DNA of 5,878 nt from an uncultured Eubacteriales bacterium (lineage in GTDB: Bacteria > Bacillota > Clostridia > Peptostreptococcales > Anaerovoracaceae). A program made the position numbers and the translations under genes. This document shows, one piece after another, positions 2,995-5,878 of the stretch. Position 1 is the stretch's first letter. Every line of letters starts with the position of its first letter. The DNA is taken from contig CACYBO010000091.1 in NCBI GenBank assembly GCA_902772685.1, positions 1-5,878 of the forward strand, given 5' to 3'. The notes beneath the pieces were generated by a model. It saw nothing but the letters and a program-made list of their open reading frames with translations. It had not been told where the DNA came from and did not search any database.

Positions 2995-5878
2995 ATGGAC
3001 AGCAGTATAAAACCTGTGACGAAAAAAATGAAACGAAAACATTACGGCAATAGGAAAGGGCGCTTTATGAGGGTCCTGCTTTTGCTGTTTGTGATGGCAT
3101 TCTCAGTTGCTACAGTACAGGTTTCCGACGCCGGGACCTTCAAAACAACAGTAATCAATATGAAGCCGGGCAACACCTACGACATCGCGAAGGCGGGCAA
3201 CAGCACCCAGTATACGGTCACCAAGAGCGGCGAATACTGGCTAAAGGGACACAGCTCAAAGGCGTTCGTCAGGATCAAGGGCGGAAGCAGAGTAACGCTG
3301 CACCTTATGGACGGGCTCAATATTGATACGGGTGCGTACAGTTATGTCGGCGACTCTGTCCCTGCAATTTGGGTTGATGATTTTGACGGCACGGTCAAAC
3401 TGTCGCTGGGAGACGACGCGGACGTCAAACTGAGCGGCTATTGGGGAAGGCCGGGAGTCATGAAGAACGGTCTGAAGACAAAACTCATATTCGATACCGA
3501 CAACCCCGATAAGCCCGGTTACGCAGAAGTGCGCTCGTCAAATAACGGGTTCTTTTCTACGCCGGCGATCGGTTCGTCCGAGGGTGACGGGCATCCGACC
3601 GGAAATATCGTATTCGAGAAAGGACACTGGTATGCAGTTGGCAGATGCGCCGCAACCATAGGTGCGTCACAAGGAAACAGTGTTGACGGAATTACCTTCA
3701 ACGGCGGCACTGTCGAAGCAACACATCTGGTCAGTGAAGGCAATATGCCGTGCGGACCGGGAATCGGCGTCACCGGATACGGCGGAAAGGCCGACAATAT
3801 CGTCATCAACGGCGGCACTGTAAGAACTATGGGTGAAAGCAACTCACATTATCCGGACGGGGGCGGTTCAATCAACGGTCCCGGCATCGGAGCGTCATAT
3901 GGAGGTGCAATCGGAACAATCACTATCAATGGAGGCCGTGTGGATGCCTATGCCGGATGGTCCGTCGGCAAACATGGTTGCTCGGGAATCGGAGTATGCT
4001 GTTCGTCAGATAAAGACAGAGCAACCGGTGATGCAATCATCATCAACGGAGGCCGTGTCAGAGCCTATGCCAAAGGCGGGCAGCAAGGCGAGCACCTCGG
4101 AGGCATCGGCGGCAGTATGGTCGGTACTGTCAAGATAACCGGCGGAGATGTTTATGCAGAAGGACACTACGATCAAAGCGGCATTGTAGGAAGTCACGTA
4201 GTGATCGAAGGCGGGAAAGTTGAAGCCAAAGGAGGCGAATATCATACGTGGAGTTCAGCAGGACACAGAGGGCATTGCATCTTTGGAAATAGGGACATCA
4301 GGATAACCGGCGGTACGATCGACACTACACGCACTGACATGGAAAGCCTGAACCTCTTTGGGAAAAACGGAATCTACATTACCGGCGGCAGCATTGATGC
4401 AACCACTACGAATAGAACACCGGTAAACGATAAAGGAGAGGATCTGAAATATACGATATTCCACCTCAAAAACCTCGGCGGCGAGGTGGTGACACTCAAA
4501 CCTATACTGAACGTTAATGTTGACGGTCTGTCGTATGAATACGGCTGCAAGGATGTGAAACAGGACTCAGACGGTAAGCTCTTCTTCTGGTTGCCGGAGA
4601 ATACGACAATCAGGAAAGCAACTGCGGACAATGATAATAAGGAATTGTTTGAAGGAAAGGTCAAAGCGGGCGAGCAATCAGATCACGATGCTAAGAATAT
4701 ATATCTCACTCAGGCGAAAGAAATCAGCATACGTGAAAATGATGAATCTGACGATATCGGAAGGGCCTGGATCACGATGAACGAGAAGTCACTGTCCAAC
4801 ATGCAGATCAATAAGAGAGCGCCGCTTGGATATAAGGGTGACGGGTTTTACTTTGAACCAGAGAAGAGAATAAAAGTCGCGGACCAGGGAGGAACTTACC
4901 TTCCGAATGTCCGCCGCGGTCACGATGAGCTTGTGACAAACGAAAACGGCGAATGGGTAAACTTAGACGTTCGCAAAAACATATCACGTCTTTATTACAA
5001 CTTTGCACCGATAGAGTATACCGTTAAATACCACAGCAACAAGCCGCAGAACGCGAGCACCGAAATCGGAGGAACAGCGGTACCTGATCAAGCTGCGAAA
5101 TTCGGTGAAACGTACGAAGTATCTCAAAACACCTATATTCTGCCGGGATACACATTTAATACATGGTACAGACTTGCAAACGGACCGAACTATCATCCGG
5201 GCAGAACCTTCCAGAATATGGCGATATTCGACGGCACGGTTATTGATCTCGTGGCTATATGGAAGCCGAAGACATACACAGTGACTTTGGATCCGGGCAC
5301 TGCCGGCGGCTCACAGAAACAGACGGGGGATATCACGTTCGACGAGGCTCTGGAAATCCCGGACGTCCCTGAAGGATGGGGCGATGAGTATCATTCCTTC
5401 CACTGCTGGAAGGATGAAAACGGGAATCTCTACGATCCCGGTGATCACGCGACTAATCTGTGCACGCTGGATTCTGACGGAAATCCTCAGGGGAAGACGC
5501 TAACCGCTGTATGGGTTGAACACGGCAAAATTGCAGTATCCGTGACAGCTGACGGACAGCCAGTCTCCGGAATGGAGAACTGTTTCAAACTGTTCAATCA
5601 GACAGGAACAGAATATGATCCGGTGATGACGTATGAGAACGGGATATATACCTTTGACAGTGCGGTGGAGGCCGGAAACGCAGCAAATGATCAGGGAACA
5701 GCAGGCCAGGCAGCTGCACTGGAACCCGGCGACTATACGCTCTTCTTTGACACTGGAACAGATGAGTATCTGCCGATGCAGGCAGATATACGGTTTGCGG
5801 CGGACACGACAGCAAGCGTTATTTTCGACTACTACACTGTCAGTATAGGGAAGGATCCTGTCAACAGCGGAATCAGCA
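2995..5878 (+). CDS. Large secreted surface protein with beta-helix and Listeria-Bacteroides-type repeats (3' end outside window)
   Basis: The frame has no stop for 961 codons up to the window edge. Residues 1-46 look like a long Gram-positive signal peptide: a basic n-region (KKMKRKHYGNRKGR), a hydrophobic core (VLLLLFVMAF, 27-36) and a plausible cut after SDA (44-46). Residues 47-230 are beta-rich. From 233 to 467 eight strands with NGG, TGG or EGG occur at intervals of 23-40 residues, typical of right-handed beta-helices or carbohydrate-binding-like surface proteins. Residues 468-670 are unassigned. Two Listeria-Bacteroides/InlB B-type repeats follow (675-759 with PGYTFNTWY and LVAIW; 761-842 with FHCW and LTAVW). 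A further beta-rich domain (about 843-947) runs into a new one at the edge. A sortase signal or other wall anchor is expected beyond the window. The start at 2995 has AGGGGG (2982-2987) at 7 bases; an inner ATG at 3067 is an alternative. Probable adhesin or glycan-binding protein, cotranscribed with the small membrane protein. Confidence 0.88.
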   Translation, partial: MDSSIKPVTKKMKRKHYGNRKGRFMRVLLLLFVMAFSVATVQVSDAGTFKTTVINMKPGNTYDIAKAGNSTQYTVTKSGEYWLKGHSSKAFVRIKGGSRVTLHLMDGLNIDTGAYSYVGDSVPAIWVDDFDGTVKLSLGDDADVKLSGYWGRPGVMKNGLKTKLIFDTDNPDKPGYAEVRSSNNGFFSTPAIGSSEGDGHPTGNIVFEKGHWYAVGRCAATIGASQGNSVDGITFNGGTVEATHLVSEGNMPCGPGIGVTGYGGKADNIVINGGTVRTMGESNSHYPDGGGSINGPGIGASYGGAIGTITINGGRVDAYAGWSVGKHGCSGIGVCCSSDKDRATGDAIIINGGRVRAYAKGGQQGEHLGGIGGSMVGTVKITGGDVYAEGHYDQSGIVGSHVVIEGGKVEAKGGEYHTWSSAGHRGHCIFGNRDIRITGGTIDTTRTDMESLNLFGKNGIYITGGSIDATTTNRTPVNDKGEDLKYTIFHLKNLGGEVVTLKPILNVNVDGLSYEYGCKDVKQDSDGKLFFWLPENTTIRKATADNDNKELFEGKVKAGEQSDHDAKNIYLTQAKEISIRENDESDDIGRAWITMNEKSLSNMQINKRAPLGYKGDGFYFEPEKRIKVADQGGTYLPNVRRGHDELVTNENGEWVNLDVRKNISRLYYNFAPIEYTVKYHSNKPQNASTEIGGTAVPDQAAKFGETYEVSQNTYILPGYTFNTWYRLANGPNYHPGRTFQNMAIFDGTVIDLVAIWKPKTYTVTLDPGTAGGSQKQTGDITFDEALEIPDVPEGWGDEYHSFHCWKDENGNLYDPGDHATNLCTLDSDGNPQGKTLTAVWVEHGKIAVSVTADGQPVSGMENCFKLFNQTGTEYDPVMTYENGIYTFDSAVEAGNAANDQGTAGQAAALEPGDYTLFFDTGTDEYLPMQADIRFAADTTASVIFDYYTVSIGKDPVNSGIS
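3691..4395 (+). repeat. Eight degenerate beta-helix coil repeats inside the surface protein
   Basis: The strand pattern I-x-I-(N/T/E)-G-G-x-(V/I) starts at residues 233, 269, 309, 348, 379, 402, 435 and 460. The first four are ITFNGGTV, IVINGGTV, ITINGGRV and IIINGGRV, often followed by a G-(P/S/G)-G-I-G turn. Repeats 3 and 4 are also alike in DNA (3925-3954 and 4042-4071, 25 of 30 bases the same), pointing to a fairly recent duplication. Spacing falls from about 40 to about 25 residues towards the C-terminus. Confidence 0.75.

Noticed and set aside
3519..3842. Minus-strand open frames inside the surface protein gene, here and at 4006-4245, 4255-4464 and 4374-4664
   Set aside because: They mirror the repeated coding pattern of the long + strand frame, which has a signal peptide, recognisable repeats and no stop for 961 codons.

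Overview
The window reads as a piece of a Bacillota chromosome, most likely a host-associated member of the Clostridia. The reasons are a PrsW-type membrane protease, an ECF-type sigma factor, strong purine-rich ribosome binding sites, short intergenic gaps and a large secreted protein with Listeria-Bacteroides-type repeats. The genus cannot be fixed from the sequence. All genes are on the + strand; no RNA gene, mobile element or CRISPR array was seen.

Left block (1-1712): the 3' part of a small two-helix membrane protein, then a seven-helix membrane protein of unknown function, then a PrsW-family glutamic intramembrane protease whose start overlaps the preceding stop (ATGA). An 11-bp hairpin with a T-rich tail closes this operon.

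Middle (1713-2693): a leader of about 240 bases carrying an 18-bp dyad, a six-codon ORF behind a strong Shine-Dalgarno and a set of mutually exclusive hairpins leads into an ECF-type sigma factor gene. A second terminator-like hairpin lies just after the sigma gene. It is followed by an AT-rich stretch flanked by a 7-bp inverted repeat, the likely promoter region of the last operon.

Right block (2694-5878): a second small two-helix membrane protein, clearly a paralogue of the first, then after one base a very long ORF that stays open to the window edge (961 codons). It encodes an exported surface protein with a signal peptide, a beta-helix-like region of NGG/TGG strands, two Listeria-Bacteroides/InlB-type repeats and a further beta-rich domain.

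Working model (inference): the locus is a sigma factor/membrane-signalling cluster that controls a surface adhesin. In Bacillus subtilis PrsW starts regulated proteolysis of the anti-sigma factor RsiW. No zinc-type anti-sigma domain is encoded here, so the two paralogous small membrane proteins are the obvious candidates for sigma regulators and PrsW-pathway substrates. One copy sits with the protease and 7TM protein, the other with the sigma factor and the surface protein.
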